Shown piece by piece: positions 1-9,005 of a DNA stretch of 64,000 nt. Position numbers and translations under genes: made by a program. The notes under the pieces were generated by a model. That model searched no databases and was not told the DNA's origin. It saw only the letters and a list, made by a program, of their open reading frames with translations. The number at the start of each line of letters is the position of its first letter. The first letter of the stretch is position 1. The DNA comes from Steroidobacteraceae bacterium (lineage in GTDB: Bacteria; Pseudomonadota; Gammaproteobacteria; Steroidobacterales; Steroidobacteraceae). The stretch lies in contig JAWLAG010000001.1 of assembly GCA_041395505.1 (NCBI GenBank), positions 1,240,001 through 1,304,000 on the forward strand, written 5' to 3'.

Positions 1-1
1 T

Positions 2-802
2 CACTCGCGCAGTGGTACTCGCCGAGCCCGCAAAGTGCCGGCGGCGCTGGTGCCGCCTACGGCGGGCAGCACGACGCGCGGCCGGGTGGCACTTTTCGCC
101 ACGTGCTATGGCGAGCGCAACGAACCGCAGCTGGTCGAAGATCTTGCGGCGATACTCTCCCACAATGGCATCGAGGTCCGTGTGCTCGATTTGCCAGCGT
201 GTTGCGGCATGCCGAAGCTCGAGTTGGGCGATCTGCAGACCGTCGCTTCTTACAAGGAGCGCAACGTGCCGCTCCTCAAGGCCGCCATCGACGATGGTTT
301 CGATGTGATGGCGCCGATTCCCTCCTGCGTTTTGATGTTCAAGCAGGAATTGCCTCTGATGTTTCCGGAGGATGCAGACCTCGCACTGATTCGCTCGCGC
401 ATCTTCGATCCATTCGAGTATTTGATGCTGCGGCACAAGGACGGGCTGTTGAGAGTCGATTTCGCGAACCAGCTCGGCAAGGTCAGCTACCACGTGCCCT
501 GCCATTTGCGCGTGCAGAACATCGGCCTCAAAACCCGCGATGCGCTCGCTTTGGTGCCCGGGACGACCATCGAGGTGATCGAGCGTTGTTCGGGTCACAA
601 TGGTACCTACGCTGTCAAGGAGGAATACCGCGCCGCGTCAGTGAAAATCGGCCGGCCAGTCATGCAGCGCGTTGCTGCGGCTGCAGCGGACCACTACAGC
701 AGCGATTGCCCGATGGCGGGCCATCAGATTGAAAGCGGGCTCGAGTCCGGTGCCAAGCCTGAACACCCCTTGAGCCTTTTGCGCCACGCCTATGGCATCT
801 GA
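2..802 (+). CDS. (Fe-S)-binding CCG-domain protein (heterodisulfide reductase/GlpC-like), 5' truncated by the window
   Basis: The reading frame is open from the first bases of the window, so the true start lies upstream; an internal GTG at 35 is only a formal start. The visible part carries two cysteine-rich CCG-type modules, one with the core ACCGM near the start and one with CHLRVQN followed by CSGHNGT near the end. This is the arrangement in GlpC and heterodisulfide reductase subunit D type proteins, where the cysteines bind an Fe-S cluster or a redox cofactor. The N-terminal ferredoxin-like part, if present, is outside the window. It overlaps the DUF3501 gene by 11 bp, so the two are co-transcribed. 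This pair is often found with rubrerythrin, which suggests a redox or peroxide-defence role; that link is inference. Confidence 0.8.
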   Translation, partial: HSRSGTRRARKVPAALVPPTAGSTTRGRVALFATCYGERNEPQLVEDLAAILSHNGIEVRVLDLPACCGMPKLELGDLQTVASYKERNVPLLKAAIDDGFDVMAPIPSCVLMFKQELPLMFPEDADLALIRSRIFDPFEYLMLRHKDGLLRVDFANQLGKVSYHVPCHLRVQNIGLKTRDALALVPGTTIEVIERCSGHNGTYAVKEEYRAASVKIGRPVMQRVAAAAADHYSSDCPMAGHQIESGLESGAKPEHPLSLLRHAYGI

Positions 803-1406
803 CGAGGCACGAGTGCAGGGGAGCGGGCGGCTTACCCGCGCCGATCTGCTGCCGCTCGAACGTTATGCGGCCGAGCGACCGGCATTCCGCGAGCGCATCA
901 TCCGCCACAAGGCCGACAGGCAGCTCAGCCTCGGTGCGAACATGACCTGGTGTTTCGAGGACCGGCTGACCGTGCAGTACCAGATCCAGGAGATGTTGCG
1001 GGTCGAGCGCATTTTCGAGCCCGCGGGCATCGCCGATGAGCTGGCAGCCTACAACCCGCTGATACCTGATGGCAGCAACTGGAAAGTGACCCTGCTGATC
1101 GAGTTCCCGGATCCGGCTGTGCGCGCCGAGCGGCTACGGCAGCTGATCGGCGTGGAGGATCGCTGCTGGGTGCGTGTGGGCGATTGCGCGAAGGTCTATG
1201 CGATCGCTGATGAAGACCTCGAACGCGAGAACGAGGACAAGACGTCATCGGTTCACTTTCTGCGTTTCGAGCTCGATCAACCTATGGTCGACGCGGCGAA
1301 ATCCGGTGCAGCGCTCGCGGCCGGCTGCGATCATCCGCGATACCACGAGACCATGGCGCCGCTTCCCGAGCCATTGCGACTGTCGTTGCTCGCCGACTTG
1401 CACTGA
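792..1406 (+). CDS. DUF3501 family protein
   Basis: A 204-residue soluble protein with no signal peptide or membrane segment. I recognise it as DUF3501 from the N-terminal block (LTRADLLPLERY, then RERIIRHKADR) and the central block with MTWCFEDRLTVQYQIQEM and the NPLIPDG motif. The biochemical function is unknown. The ATG lies inside the end of the upstream Fe-S oxidoreductase gene (11-bp overlap), so translation is likely coupled. In other proteobacteria this family sits beside a rubrerythrin and the same CCG-domain protein, so a part in an electron-transfer or oxidative-stress module is plausible but not shown here. Confidence 0.8.
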   Translation: MASDEARVQGSGRLTRADLLPLERYAAERPAFRERIIRHKADRQLSLGANMTWCFEDRLTVQYQIQEMLRVERIFEPAGIADELAAYNPLIPDGSNWKVTLLIEFPDPAVRAERLRQLIGVEDRCWVRVGDCAKVYAIADEDLERENEDKTSSVHFLRFELDQPMVDAAKSGAALAAGCDHPRYHETMAPLPEPLRLSLLADLH

Positions 1407-1495
1407 GCCGAACGCTTGCCACTTGAGGCCGGTGCCCAAGCCGGTCACAATCCGCCCGGCGCTGCACTGACAGGCGGCGTATGAGACAGGTTCTA

Positions 1496-3382
1496 ATGGC
1501 GCAGGGCTATTCTGCATCCGACATCGAGGTATTGAGCGGGCTCGAACCGGTGCGCCGGCGGCCCGGCATGTACACCGATACGACCCGCCCGAACCATCTG
1601 GCGCATGAAGTCATCGACAACAGCGTCGATGAGGCCATTGCCGGTCACTGCAAGCAACTCGATGTCGTTCTGTACAAGGACGGATCGCTCGAGGTCGCCG
1701 ACGATGGGCGCGGCATGCCCGTCGACAAGCATCCCAAGGAGAAACTGACCGGGGTCGAGCTCATCCTCACGCGCCTGCATGCCGGCGGCAAGTTCTCTGA
1801 CAAGAATTACAAGTTCTCGGGCGGCCTGCATGGCGTCGGTGTTTCGGTGGTCAACGCATTGTCCAGTCATCTCGAATGCTGGGTCAAACGCGATGGCAAG
1901 GAGTACAACATCGCTTTCCGCGATGGCAAGCTCGCCTCCAGGCTTGAAGCAATTGGCAGCGTCGGACAACGCAACACCGGCACGCGGATTCGCTTCTGGC
2001 CCGACGTCAAGTTCTTCGATCACGACAAGTTTGCCGTTCCCCAGCTCAAGCATGTCCTGAAAGCCAAGGCCGTACTGTGCCCCGGGCTTCGCGTGCGCTT
2101 TCAGAACGAAGCCACCAAGGAACAGGACGAGTGGTTCTATACGGGCGATCTGGGCGCCTATTTGAGCGAAGAGATCGGCAAGGTCGACACCCTGCCGGAC
2201 GCACCAGTCTGCGATCGCCGCGAAGATGACCTGCACGTCGTCGAGTACGCGCTGCTGTGGTCCCCGGGGACGGCCCAGGCGATTGCCGAGAGCTACGTCA
2301 ACCTGATTCCAACGCCGGCCGGCGGCACGCATGTGAACGGGCTTCGCACGGGTACGGCGCAGGCCGTGCGTGAATTCGCCGAGTTTCGAAATCTTCTGCC
2401 GCGCGGCGTCAAATTGACGCCGGAGGACGTCTGGCAGAACGTCAACTACGTGCTGTCGACCAAGATTCACGACCCGCAGTTCGCCGGTCAGATGAAAGAA
2501 CGGCTCGCATCGCGCGATGCAGCGGCGCTCGTCGAGCAGCATGTCAAGGACTCGCTGGCGCTGTGGCTCAACCAGCACCCCGACGCGGGTGAACGCATTG
2601 CGGAGTTTGCGATCGCCAATGCCCAGGAACGCCTGAAGGCGGCGCAACGTGTCACCCGCAAGCGCATCGCAAGCGGGCCAGCGTTGCCTGGCAAGCTCGC
2701 AGATTGCGCGAGCGATGACCCGGCGCGCTCGGAATTGTTCCTCGTCGAAGGCGATTCCGCCGGCGGTTCGGCCAAGCAGGCGCGCGACAAGGATTTCCAG
2801 GCGATCATGCCGCTGCGCGGCAAGATTCTGAACACCTGGGAACTCGAGCCGGGACAGATCGGCTCATCGCAGGAGGTGCACGATATCAGCGTTGCGCTGG
2901 GTGTCGACCCGGGCAGCAACGACATCACCAATCTGCGCTATGGTCGTATCTGCATACTCGCCGACGCCGACTCGGACGGACAGCATATCGCCACCTTGCT
3001 GTGTGCACTTTTCCTGCGCCACTTCCGGCCGCTGGTGAGCAACGGCCACGTCTACGTGGCCATGCCGCCGCTGTATCGTATCGATGCGGGCAAGCAGGTC
3101 CTGTATGCGCTCGACGATTCCGAGCGCGATGCAACACTTGCGCGGCTCGAGACAGACAAGGTCAAGGCCAGGATAGTGGTCACCAGGTTCAAGGGTCTCG
3201 GCGAGATGAATCCGTCGCAACTGCGCGAGACAACCATGGATCCGAGCACGCGCCGCCTGGTGCAGCTGACGATCGAGGCGCGGGATGAGACCGACAAATT
3301 GATGGACATGTTGCTCGCCAAGAAGCGCGCAGGGGACCGCAAGCAGTGGCTCGAAACAAAGGGAAATCTGGCCGAGGTGTAG
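1496..3382 (+). CDS. parE: DNA topoisomerase IV subunit B
   Basis: ATPase subunit of topoisomerase IV, which decatenates daughter chromosomes together with ParC. The N-terminal GHKL ATPase motifs are present (EVIDNSVDEA, then DDGRGMP and GGLHGVGVSVVNALS), followed by the transducer and the TOPRIM domain with EGDSAGGSAKQARD and DADSDGQHIATLL. The start is set at ATG 1496 because the N-terminus MAQGYSASDIEVL aligns without gaps to E. coli ParE and an AGG lies 5 bases upstream; an in-frame ATG at 1481 would add five residues. Length is 628 residues, against 630 in E. coli. parC follows with its GTG start inside the parE end (37-bp overlap), so the two subunits are probably translated in a coupled way. 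Confidence 0.97.
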   Translation: MAQGYSASDIEVLSGLEPVRRRPGMYTDTTRPNHLAHEVIDNSVDEAIAGHCKQLDVVLYKDGSLEVADDGRGMPVDKHPKEKLTGVELILTRLHAGGKFSDKNYKFSGGLHGVGVSVVNALSSHLECWVKRDGKEYNIAFRDGKLASRLEAIGSVGQRNTGTRIRFWPDVKFFDHDKFAVPQLKHVLKAKAVLCPGLRVRFQNEATKEQDEWFYTGDLGAYLSEEIGKVDTLPDAPVCDRREDDLHVVEYALLWSPGTAQAIAESYVNLIPTPAGGTHVNGLRTGTAQAVREFAEFRNLLPRGVKLTPEDVWQNVNYVLSTKIHDPQFAGQMKERLASRDAAALVEQHVKDSLALWLNQHPDAGERIAEFAIANAQERLKAAQRVTRKRIASGPALPGKLADCASDDPARSELFLVEGDSAGGSAKQARDKDFQAIMPLRGKILNTWELEPGQIGSSQEVHDISVALGVDPGSNDITNLRYGRICILADADSDGQHIATLLCALFLRHFRPLVSNGHVYVAMPPLYRIDAGKQVLYALDDSERDATLARLETDKVKARIVVTRFKGLGEMNPSQLRETTMDPSTRRLVQLTIEARDETDKLMDMLLAKKRAGDRKQWLETKGNLAEV

Positions 3383-5646
3383 GTATCGAAGGCGGCGCGA
3401 CGCAGGAGCTCAATTTCGAGGGCATCGAGCGTCTGGCACTTGCCAGCTTCACCGAGAAGGCTTACCTCGACTACTCGATGTACGTGATCCTCGATCGCGC
3501 ACTACCGGCGATCGGCGATGGCCTCAAGCCCGTGCAACGCCGCATCGTCTATGCGATGAGCGAGCTCGGTCTGTCCGCGGTATCCAAACACAAGAAGTCC
3601 GCACGCACGGTGGGTGATGTCATAGGCAAATTCCACCCGCACGGCGACAGCGCCTGCTACGAAGCCATGGTGTTGATGGCGCAACCGTTTGCCTATCGCT
3701 ATCCGTTGATCGACGGACAGGGCAACTGGGGCTCGCAGGATGATCCCAAGTCGTTTGCAGCGATGCGTTACACGGAGGCCAAGCTCACACGATACGCCGA
3801 CGTCCTGTTGCGCGAACTCGGTGAGGGGACGGTCGACTGGACGGCGAATTTCGACGGCACGCTCGAAGAGCCGGTCATGCTGCCAGCGCGCCTGCCCAAT
3901 CTGCTGCTGAATGGCACTTCGGGCATCGCAGTCGGCATGGCGACCGATATTCCGCCACACAACCTGCGCGAAGTCGCTGCCGCTTGCATGCATCTTCTCG
4001 ACGAGCCCGAGGCGACGACGCGCGCGTTGATGAAGCATATCAAGGGCCCCGACCTGCCGACCGGGGCGGAGATCATTTCACCTCGCGCCGATCTGACGGA
4101 GATCTACAACAGCGGCAACGGAAGTTTCCGCGCGCGTGCAACCTACATTCTCGAAGATGACAACATCGTCATCACGGCTCTTCCGTATCAGGTCTCGGGT
4201 GCCCGCGTCCAGGAGCAGATCGCCGAACAGATGCGTGCCAAGAAGCTGCCTTTGGTCGAGGACCTGCGCGACGAGTCGGATCATCGCAACCCGACCCGCC
4301 TGGTGATCGTCCCGCGCGGCAAGCGCACCGATGTCGAACAATTGATGGCACATCTGTTCGCCACGACCGATCTGGAGCGCAACTACCGCGTCAATCTCAA
4401 CATAATTGGTCTCGACGGGCGACCGCGGGTCATGCCGCTTCGCGAACTGCTGACGGAGTGGTTGCAGTTTCGTACTGCAACGGTGACCAGGCGGCTGCAG
4501 TGGCGGCTGGACAAGGTGTCGCGCCGCTTGCACATACTCGATGGCCTCCTGGTCGTCTACCTCAACCTCGATGAGGTCATCCGCATCATCCGGCGCGAGG
4601 ATGAGCCCAAACCGGTGCTGATGAAACGCTTCAAGTTGAGCGATGCGCAGGCAGAGGCCATCCTCGAGACCAAACTCCGTCACCTCGCGAAGCTCGAGGA
4701 AATGAAGATTCGCGACGAGCAGAAGGCGTTGCGTGAGGAGCAGGCGGAGCTCGAGTCCTTTCTGAAAAGCAAGGCCAAACTGAAGAAACTGGTGGCATCG
4801 GAACTGGCGGCTGATGCGGAGAAATTCGGTGACGAGCGGCGGAGCCGCCTCGTCGAGCGCGAGGCCGCGCAGGCGATTGACGCGAGCGAACTGGTCGCAA
4901 GCGAACCCGTCACGGTCGTGCTCTCCGAAGGCGGCTGGGTGCGTACGGCGAAGGGCCATGATATCGACCCCGCCACCCTCAGCTACCGCGGTGGCGATTC
5001 ATTCCAGGCGAGTGCGCGCGGCAAGAGCACTCAGCTCGCCGTGTTCATTGATTCCACGGGCCGCGCCTATAGCGTGCCCGCGCATACCCTGCCATCTGCA
5101 CGTGGTCTCGGGGAGCCGCTGTCGGGGCGTTTCAATCCGCCTGATGGCGCGCGGTTTCGCGGCACATTGATAGGTGAGCCAGAAGATCTGTGGCTCATTG
5201 CAAGCGATGCCGGTTACGGCTTTACCGTGAGGCTCAAGGAACTGCACTCACGAAATCGTGCGGGCAAGGCCGTATTGAAAGTGCCAGCGGGCGCGCTCGT
5301 CTTGCCGCCCTGTCCCGTTGCGTCCGAGGCAACACAGCTCGCGCTCGCGACCAGTACGGGCAGGTTGCTGGTATTGCCCATCGCCGATGTGCCAGAGCTC
5401 GCGCGCGGCAAGGGCAACAAGTTGTTCGGCATCGCAACCAAGAAGGCCGCTTCGCGCGAAGAGGTGCTGGTGGCGATGCTCGCCTTTGCGCCCCAGGCAA
5501 CGCTTGCCTTGCATGTCGGCGGACGGCGCATGTCCCTCGGGCCTTCGGACCTCGTGCCATATCGGGGCCAGCGCGCTCAGCGCGGTGCGATGTTGCCGCG
5601 CAACTGGCGCAACAACATCACGCACATCGAAGTGGCAGGCGGCTAG
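3346..5646 (+). CDS. parC: DNA topoisomerase IV subunit A
   Basis: DNA breakage-reunion subunit of topoisomerase IV, 766 residues. The catalytic tyrosine is Tyr142 in AAMRYTEAKL. The quinolone-determining region HPHGDSACYEAM keeps the susceptible residues Ser102 and Glu106 (E. coli Ser80 and Glu84), so no target-site fluoroquinolone resistance is predicted here. The C-terminal half has the beta-propeller DNA-wrapping domain. Translation starts at GTG 3346 with an AGGGGA ribosome site about 9 bases upstream, all within the 3' end of parE. The gene ends 10 bp from the convergent fimX-like gene, and its TAG stop sits in the loop of a 6-bp inverted repeat. Confidence 0.97.
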   Translation: MARNKGKSGRGVGIEGGATQELNFEGIERLALASFTEKAYLDYSMYVILDRALPAIGDGLKPVQRRIVYAMSELGLSAVSKHKKSARTVGDVIGKFHPHGDSACYEAMVLMAQPFAYRYPLIDGQGNWGSQDDPKSFAAMRYTEAKLTRYADVLLRELGEGTVDWTANFDGTLEEPVMLPARLPNLLLNGTSGIAVGMATDIPPHNLREVAAACMHLLDEPEATTRALMKHIKGPDLPTGAEIISPRADLTEIYNSGNGSFRARATYILEDDNIVITALPYQVSGARVQEQIAEQMRAKKLPLVEDLRDESDHRNPTRLVIVPRGKRTDVEQLMAHLFATTDLERNYRVNLNIIGLDGRPRVMPLRELLTEWLQFRTATVTRRLQWRLDKVSRRLHILDGLLVVYLNLDEVIRIIRREDEPKPVLMKRFKLSDAQAEAILETKLRHLAKLEEMKIRDEQKALREEQAELESFLKSKAKLKKLVASELAADAEKFGDERRSRLVEREAAQAIDASELVASEPVTVVLSEGGWVRTAKGHDIDPATLSYRGGDSFQASARGKSTQLAVFIDSTGRAYSVPAHTLPSARGLGEPLSGRFNPPDGARFRGTLIGEPEDLWLIASDAGYGFTVRLKELHSRNRAGKAVLKVPAGALVLPPCPVASEATQLALATSTGRLLVLPIADVPELARGKGNKLFGIATKKAASREEVLVAMLAFAPQATLALHVGGRRMSLGPSDLVPYRGQRAQRGAMLPRNWRNNITHIEVAGG

Positions 5647-5653
5647 CGCCGCC
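5638..5653. terminator. Inverted repeat between convergent parC and fimX-like genes
   Basis: GGCGGC (5638-5643) and GCCGCC (5648-5653) can form a 6-bp stem with a 4-base loop that contains the parC stop codon. It sits exactly between two convergent genes and could act as a bidirectional pause or terminator. No T-run follows on either strand, so a classic intrinsic terminator is not shown. Confidence 0.3.
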
Positions 5654-5656
5654 AGC

Positions 5657-7714
5657 TCAGCGCTCGGCGTGCATTACTACTTCTTCGGGCGCGTGCACGA
5701 AGAATCCCTGGATGAACTGCACCCCGAGCTGCCACAGCGTAGCCATCGTGTTGGCATCTTCGACGCGCTCGGCGATGGTCTCGACATCGTTCGCTTTCGC
5801 CGCCCCAACCAGAGTGCGCACGAGCTGTTGTTGATCGACGTCCCGGCGCAGGTTCTGGATGATGGCGCCATCTATCTTGACGAAATCGAGCGGCATCGAA
5901 GAGAGCAGATCCTCCGAGTGACGGCCGCTGCCGAATCGCTCGAGTGCCAGTTGAAACCCGCGTTGCTTCAGAAGCTTCATCAGCATGTGAACGCTCTGCC
6001 CATGGCTTTCCGCAATCTGCTCGGTGATCTGGAAGCAGATGCGCTGCGGGTCGGAACGGCTCGTCTTGAGCTGCGCGTCCAACCACTCGGGCAGTGCCGC
6101 ATCCAGGGTGGAGTCCCTGGACAGCCGCACGAAAAGGCATCGCGGCTTGCGCTGCATTGCAAATGACATCGATGCTCCGATAACCCAGCGGTCGATGTTT
6201 TTCATCAAGTTGTTGCGCTCGGCCGCCGCGATGAAATCCGACGGCAGCACTTCCTTGCCCTGGTGATCGAGCATGCGCACCAGCACGTCGAGCATGTGTG
6301 ACTCTTCGCCTCGCAGGTTCGCGATCGGCTGCTGCACGAGGCGGAAGCGGTTTTCCATCAAGGCCGACTTGATGTGCTTGACCCAGATCTTGTCGTAGGC
6401 CTGTACGCGCGAATCCGTGTCGGCGCGATCGTAGAGATAGAACTGGTTGCCGCCACTGCGGCGCGCGCGGCGCGCAGCTTCGATGGCGTCCATGATCGCG
6501 GCTTCGGCATCCGGCTCGGCATGCGGCACGACGCCGAGCCCGATGGTGCAGGTTACGCGCACGGTCTTGCTGCCATGGGTGAATACCTGCGCGGAGATTG
6601 CCGCTACGAACTGTGTTGCCCAGGTCTCGACATCGTGCTGGTTGCCGCGCTCGATAAGCGCGAGGAATGCGGCACCCGAGAAACGGCCGGCGATATCCTT
6701 CTTGTTGAGATGATCACGGAGCACGCCGGCGCTTCGAGCAAGAACCTCGTCGCTACCCCGCAGTCCCAGGTCGCGTTCGATGGTGGCGAACTTGTCCATG
6801 CGAATCAATGCGCAATAGCGGACACCGGCCGTGGCAACATTGCCCGCACGTTCGGTTACGGCTTCCAGGACTGCTCGCCGGCCGAGCAGGCCGGTCAGGG
6901 GATCGCGCTTGACAGTGTCGGCCAATTCGTCCGCGATCCGGGATACGTCCCGCCGCTGCGCCGGCACGAGCAATCGTACGCAGGGGTCGCCATCGAATTC
7001 GCCAGGTGAGAGCACGATCTCGAGCGGCAGGGTGGTCTCATCGGCAAGCGCAGCGCTCACCTGGAGGCTGTGATCGCTCCATTGTCCCTGCAAAGCGGCG
7101 TGCAACGCGCCTTTGAGCGCCGCGTGCGACGTCAAGTCGAAGAAATCCATCAGCGGCTGGCCAACCATGGCGGCATCTTCATCGAGACCCCACAGTTCGA
7201 GCCATGATTCGTTGACACCAACGACGATGCCCTCCTGAACCTGCGCGATGGCATCGTTCGAGCGTTCGAGCACCGTCTGCAACTGACGGCGATATTCGTG
7301 CGCGGACTTGAGGGTGTTGTCGAACGCGCGCTCGAGTCGAAAGGAGCGCAGCTCGCGCATCAGGACCGCTTCGAGCCGTTCGAGATTGCCGGTGGTGACT
7401 ACGTCGCGGGCGCCGCGCTGCATCGCGCGCGCGATGGTCTCCTCGTCGGCCCTGGAATCGAGCGCAACCATAGGCAATTGCGGCGCTCCCATGTCGCGCA
7501 CGCGCGCCGCCTCGGCCAATTCCTCAGGGTTCTTGGTCCATGCGACAAGCAGCTCCGGATTGATCTGCGTCAACGCATCGAGCAGATCGTTGAGCGAGGG
7601 TATCCAGGTGCAGTGGGCGGGTTGCCCGGCGCGGCGTAACACACTGTTGATGGTCTCGACCGGTTCGCGCGATGGCGCCAGTACAATGACCGGGACGGGT
7701 GACGACTCCGACAA
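5657..7714 (-). CDS. fimX: FimX-like protein: receiver-like, PAS, degenerate GGDEF and EAL domains
   Basis: Likely c-di-GMP receptor controlling type IV pilus assembly and twitching. Order in the 685-residue protein: receiver-like domain (about 1-125, no acceptor Asp at the expected strand end), PAS (about 145-255), GGDEF (about 265-425), EAL (about 435-680). The GGDEF signature is SGAAF (346-350), the EAL motif is DVL (476-478) and DDFG is ERFG (592-595), while KIDG (613-616) and IQG near the end remain. Neither cyclase nor phosphodiesterase activity is expected, as in P. aeruginosa FimX. I place the start at TTG 7714 because GGGAGG lies 4-5 bases upstream; an in-frame ATG at 7765 lacks such a site. 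A position next to parE/parC matches Pseudomonas. Confidence 0.82.
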   Translation of the reverse strand: MSESSPVPVIVLAPSREPVETINSVLRRAGQPAHCTWIPSLNDLLDALTQINPELLVAWTKNPEELAEAARVRDMGAPQLPMVALDSRADEETIARAMQRGARDVVTTGNLERLEAVLMRELRSFRLERAFDNTLKSAHEYRRQLQTVLERSNDAIAQVQEGIVVGVNESWLELWGLDEDAAMVGQPLMDFFDLTSHAALKGALHAALQGQWSDHSLQVSAALADETTLPLEIVLSPGEFDGDPCVRLLVPAQRRDVSRIADELADTVKRDPLTGLLGRRAVLEAVTERAGNVATAGVRYCALIRMDKFATIERDLGLRGSDEVLARSAGVLRDHLNKKDIAGRFSGAAFLALIERGNQHDVETWATQFVAAISAQVFTHGSKTVRVTCTIGLGVVPHAEPDAEAAIMDAIEAARRARRSGGNQFYLYDRADTDSRVQAYDKIWVKHIKSALMENRFRLVQQPIANLRGEESHMLDVLVRMLDHQGKEVLPSDFIAAAERNNLMKNIDRWVIGASMSFAMQRKPRCLFVRLSRDSTLDAALPEWLDAQLKTSRSDPQRICFQITEQIAESHGQSVHMLMKLLKQRGFQLALERFGSGRHSEDLLSSMPLDFVKIDGAIIQNLRRDVDQQQLVRTLVGAAKANDVETIAERVEDANTMATLWQLGVQFIQGFFVHAPEEVVMHAER

Positions 7715-7919
7715 TTGTCCTCCCTGTAGGCAGTTGCTGTCCTGCAAGCGAAGGCATTCTAGCACCGACCGCCTCGCGCGCCGGAGGCGGCTGGCTCACA
7801 GTCTGTCGATGCAGGTTTTGCACCATTCGCATTCGGGCCCTGCGGCGCCAGCATTTTGACGCATGCGGTGACTCGCTCGCGCTCCTTGCGGGCGGTGGTA
7901 TCATACGCGGCCTTTTTCC

Positions 7920-7934
7920 CCGGGCGCGGCCCGG
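7920..7934 (+). other. GC-rich hairpin in the efp 5' leader
   Basis: CCGGGC (7920-7925) and GCCCGG (7929-7934) form a perfect 6-bp stem with a GCG loop, 25 bases before the efp start. The T-run (CCTTTTT) lies before, not after, the hairpin, so it is not an intrinsic terminator. It could stabilise or modulate the leader RNA. A TATCAT hexamer at 7899-7904 is a possible -10 element for efp, but I see no convincing -35. Confidence 0.35.
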
Positions 7935-7959
7935 AGCACCCGGTATTGAGAGTATTGCG

Positions 7960-8526
7960 ATGGCCAATTACAGCACGAACGAGTTTCGCTCAGGATTGAA
8001 GATTTTGCTCGACGGCGATCCCTATGCGATCGTCGAGAATGAATTCGTCAAGCCCGGCAAGGGCCAGGCGTTCAATCGCGTCAAGATCCGTAACCTCAAG
8101 ACCGGTCGCGTCATCGAACGTACATTTCGTTCCGGTGAATCGGTAGAGGCAGCCGATGTCATGGATGTCGACATGCAATACCTCTACAAGGACGGCGACT
8201 TCTGGCACTTCATGGTGCCGGATAACTTCGAGCAGTACACGGCTGGCGAGGCCGCCGTTGGAGATGCCGCCCAGTGGCTCAAGGACGGCACGGTATGCGT
8301 CGTGACGCTGTGGAACAACGTGCCACTCGCCATCGCTGCGCCGCCGCACATCGAACTCACCATCGTGCAGACCGATCCTGGCGTGCGCGGCGATACCGCA
8401 ACCGGCGGTCAAAAACCCGCGACCCTGGAAACCGGTGCGGTCGTACGCGTTCCGCTGTTCATCAACGAAGGTGAGGTCATTCGCGTCGATACGCGCACTG
8501 GCGAGTACATTTCGCGCGCCAGATAA
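7960..8526 (+). CDS. efp: Elongation factor P
   Basis: EF-P binds ribosomes stalled on polyproline stretches and promotes peptide-bond formation. The 188-residue product aligns along its whole length with E. coli EF-P: KOW-like domain I with the modification loop VKPGKGQAF and two OB domains ending GEYISRAR. The modified residue is Lys34, the type that is beta-lysylated by EpmA, whose gene lies close by on the opposite strand (9002-9967). The start ATG is preceded by a weak TTGAGAG ribosome site. The longer upstream open frame is not part of the protein. Confidence 0.97.
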   Translation: MANYSTNEFRSGLKILLDGDPYAIVENEFVKPGKGQAFNRVKIRNLKTGRVIERTFRSGESVEAADVMDVDMQYLYKDGDFWHFMVPDNFEQYTAGEAAVGDAAQWLKDGTVCVVTLWNNVPLAIAAPPHIELTIVQTDPGVRGDTATGGQKPATLETGAVVRVPLFINEGEVIRVDTRTGEYISRAR

Positions 8527-8537
8527 CGGCGAGTCGG

Positions 8538-9005
8538 CTAGCGATCCCCCAGCGCTGCCAGCCAGGTCGCCGCGCATTGCTCGAGGCCGCGGCGATCACT
8601 GTCGCCGAACCGCGCGTGGCTTGGACTGTCGATATCGAGCACGCCGATCAATTCGGACCCGCGAATCAACGGTATGACGATCTCGGACCGGGATGCGGCG
8701 TCGCAGGCGATATGGCCTGGAAACTGATGCACGTCCTCGACCACGATGGTGCGCCGCTCGAGTGCAGCGCTGCCACAAACGCCGCGGCCGAGTGCAATGC
8801 GAACGCACGCTGGGCGACCCTGAAAGGGGCCGAGCACCAGTTCCCCGTCACGAAGCAGATAAAAGCCCGCCCAGTTGATGTCCGCGAGTCGCTCGAACAC
8901 GAGTGCGGCGGTATTCGCGGCATTTGCGATCATGTCGCTCTCGCCGGCAAGCAGATGGGCGAGGTCGCGATTGAGTGCATTGTAGTCGGTCGTTGGCTGG
9001 CTCAT
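8538..9005 (-). CDS. msrC: GAF-domain free methionine-(R)-sulfoxide reductase
   Basis: Reduces free methionine-R-sulfoxide back to methionine in the cytoplasm. The 155-residue protein is a single GAF domain. It keeps the cysteines of the fRMsr family: one in PACVRIALG, one in RGVCGSAAL and one in GHIACDAASRSEIV, so the catalytic and resolving cysteines are present. The ATG at 9005 overlaps the end of epmA as ATGA, so translation is coupled to the upstream epmA-psd-sco run. It converges on efp with an 11-bp gap. Confidence 0.88.
   Translation of the reverse strand: MSQPTTDYNALNRDLAHLLAGESDMIANAANTAALVFERLADINWAGFYLLRDGELVLGPFQGRPACVRIALGRGVCGSAALERRTIVVEDVHQFPGHIACDAASRSEIVIPLIRGSELIGVLDIDSPSHARFGDSDRRGLEQCAATWLAALGDR

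Noticed and set aside
1493..2647. Long minus-strand open frame (384 codons) opposite parE
   Set aside because: It mirrors parE codons in a high-GC region, has no recognisable domain, and parE is a certain gene.
7911..7934. Hairpin before efp read as an intrinsic terminator
   Set aside because: The T-run precedes the stem on the plus strand and becomes an A-run on the minus strand, so neither strand has stem-then-T order.
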